Assembly: GCA_030018715.1 (NCBI GenBank)
Contig: JASEHN010000199.1
Span: forward strand, 1-5,938
Length of the DNA stretch: 5,938 nt
Direction of reading: 5' to 3'
DNA from: Thermodesulfobacteriota bacterium
Lineage (GTDB): Bacteria; Desulfobacterota; SM23-61
Below, in pieces: positions 5,718 through 5,938 of the stretch. The translations under genes and the position numbers were made by a program. The notes beneath the pieces were generated by a model that did not search any database, was not told the origin of the DNA, and saw only the letters and a list, made by a program, of their open reading frames with translations. Position 1 is the first letter of the stretch; each line of letters begins with the position of its first letter.

Positions 5718-5734
5718 AACGAAAACGATGTCAA
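5707..5734 (-). promoter_or_regulatory. Consensus sigma-70 promoter of the XRE-ImmA pair
   Basis: On the minus strand, TTGACA (5734-5729) and TATAAT (5712-5707) are separated by 16 bp. The -10 is preceded by TGG, making an extended -10 (TGnTATAAT). Both hexamers match the consensus at every base, and an A-run lies just upstream of the -35. Transcription should begin near 5700, giving a leader of about 53 nt before the ATG at 5647. Confidence 0.82.
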
Positions 5735-5862
5735 GGAATTTTTGGAGATGGAAAGTGCGCGGATTCGAAGTTTATGACCAAGATGAAGCGGCTATTTTTA
5801 CCCATTCTTAAGGAAAAGGGATAAAATGATCAAACATGGAAATTTTTAATTTTGTATGATTT

Positions 5863-5896
5863 TTTTCTTGACATATCAAGAAAAGTAGTTTATTCT
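5863..5896 (+). promoter_or_regulatory. Divergent promoter with overlapping inverted repeat
   Basis: TTGACA (5868-5873) and TATTCT (5891-5896, 4 of 6 to consensus) are 17 bp apart. Upstream A/T tracts centred near 5843, 5851 and 5863 are roughly helically phased and may act as an UP element or bend. The -35 lies inside a perfect inverted repeat, TTTTCTTGA (5863-5871) and TCAAGAAAA (5876-5884), with a 4-nt spacer. A third half-site TTCTTGA (5893-5899) overlaps the -10. This looks like a repressible promoter whose operator is unlike the one in front of the XRE gene. Confidence 0.6.
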
Positions 5897-5902
5897 TGAA
5901 GC

Positions 5903-5938
5903 ATGTTAAAGAAAAGATACCGCTCAGCAAAGCAAGTT
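5903..5938 (+). CDS. Start of an unidentified gene, cut by the window end
   Basis: An ATG at 5903 opens a frame of 12 codons (MLKKRYRSAKQV) that is still open at the last base. The N-terminus is strongly basic, but too short to assign. No Shine-Dalgarno is visible upstream. The predicted start point of the promoter just upstream falls within a base or two of the ATG, so the message may be leaderless. It is divergent from the XRE-ImmA operon. Alternatively the true start lies further right, outside the window. Confidence 0.35.
   Translation, partial: MLKKRYRSAKQV

Noticed and set aside
5735..5862. Short peptides between the divergent promoters, such as frames starting at 5774 (16 codons) and 5826 (7 codons)
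   Set aside because: They are very short, lack convincing family similarity, and occur at a length expected by chance. The 5826 frame has an AAGGGA upstream, but seven codons cannot be supported as a gene.

Overview
The window looks like chromosomal DNA of an anaerobic bacterium. It holds a ferredoxin-dependent 2-oxoacid oxidoreductase operon and an oxygen-sensitive 4-hydroxybutyryl-CoA dehydratase-family flavoenzyme. The gene content, moderate-to-high GC of the metabolic genes and dispersed-type intergenic repeats suggest a Desulfobacterota (former deltaproteobacterial) or similar syntrophic lineage. That placement is inference; there is no rRNA or other taxonomic marker.

Positions 92-2839 form a tight plus-strand operon: a two-cluster ferredoxin-like subunit, then the alpha (korA), beta (korB) and gamma (korC) subunits. 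Each junction is an ATGA overlap, so translation is probably coupled. Together they would make a four-subunit enzyme converting a 2-oxoacid plus CoA to acyl-CoA, CO2 and reduced ferredoxin. The substrate cannot be fixed from sequence.

Positions 2851-2940 hold a compact composite palindromic repeat. It has 10-bp outer inverted arms, two 16-bp core palindromes and three 10-bp-phased ATCTGCG units. One hairpin followed by five T's may end the kor transcript. The next gene (2968-4401) has a strong Shine-Dalgarno and encodes a 477-residue 4-hydroxybutyryl-CoA dehydratase-family protein. All four expected Fe-S ligands are present, but several residues I recall as important in the clostridial enzyme appear replaced. 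This is the most interesting protein here, because it may be a divergent radical flavoenzyme with another substrate.

From about 4402 the sequence becomes AT-richer and changes character. A terminator-like hairpin follows the dehydratase-like gene. Then comes a start-less remnant of a small basic protein (4465-4629), convergent with a minus-strand pair: an XRE-type repressor and an ImmA/IrrE metallopeptidase. The pair is driven by a full-consensus promoter (TTGACA, 16 bp, extended -10 TATAAT) with an 8-bp-arm palindrome lying on the -10, which suggests autorepression relieved by the peptidase. At the right edge a second, divergent promoter with its own different inverted repeat leads into a gene that begins at 5903 and leaves the window. 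This part looks like an acquired regulatory or mobile-element-associated module beside core anaerobic metabolism.
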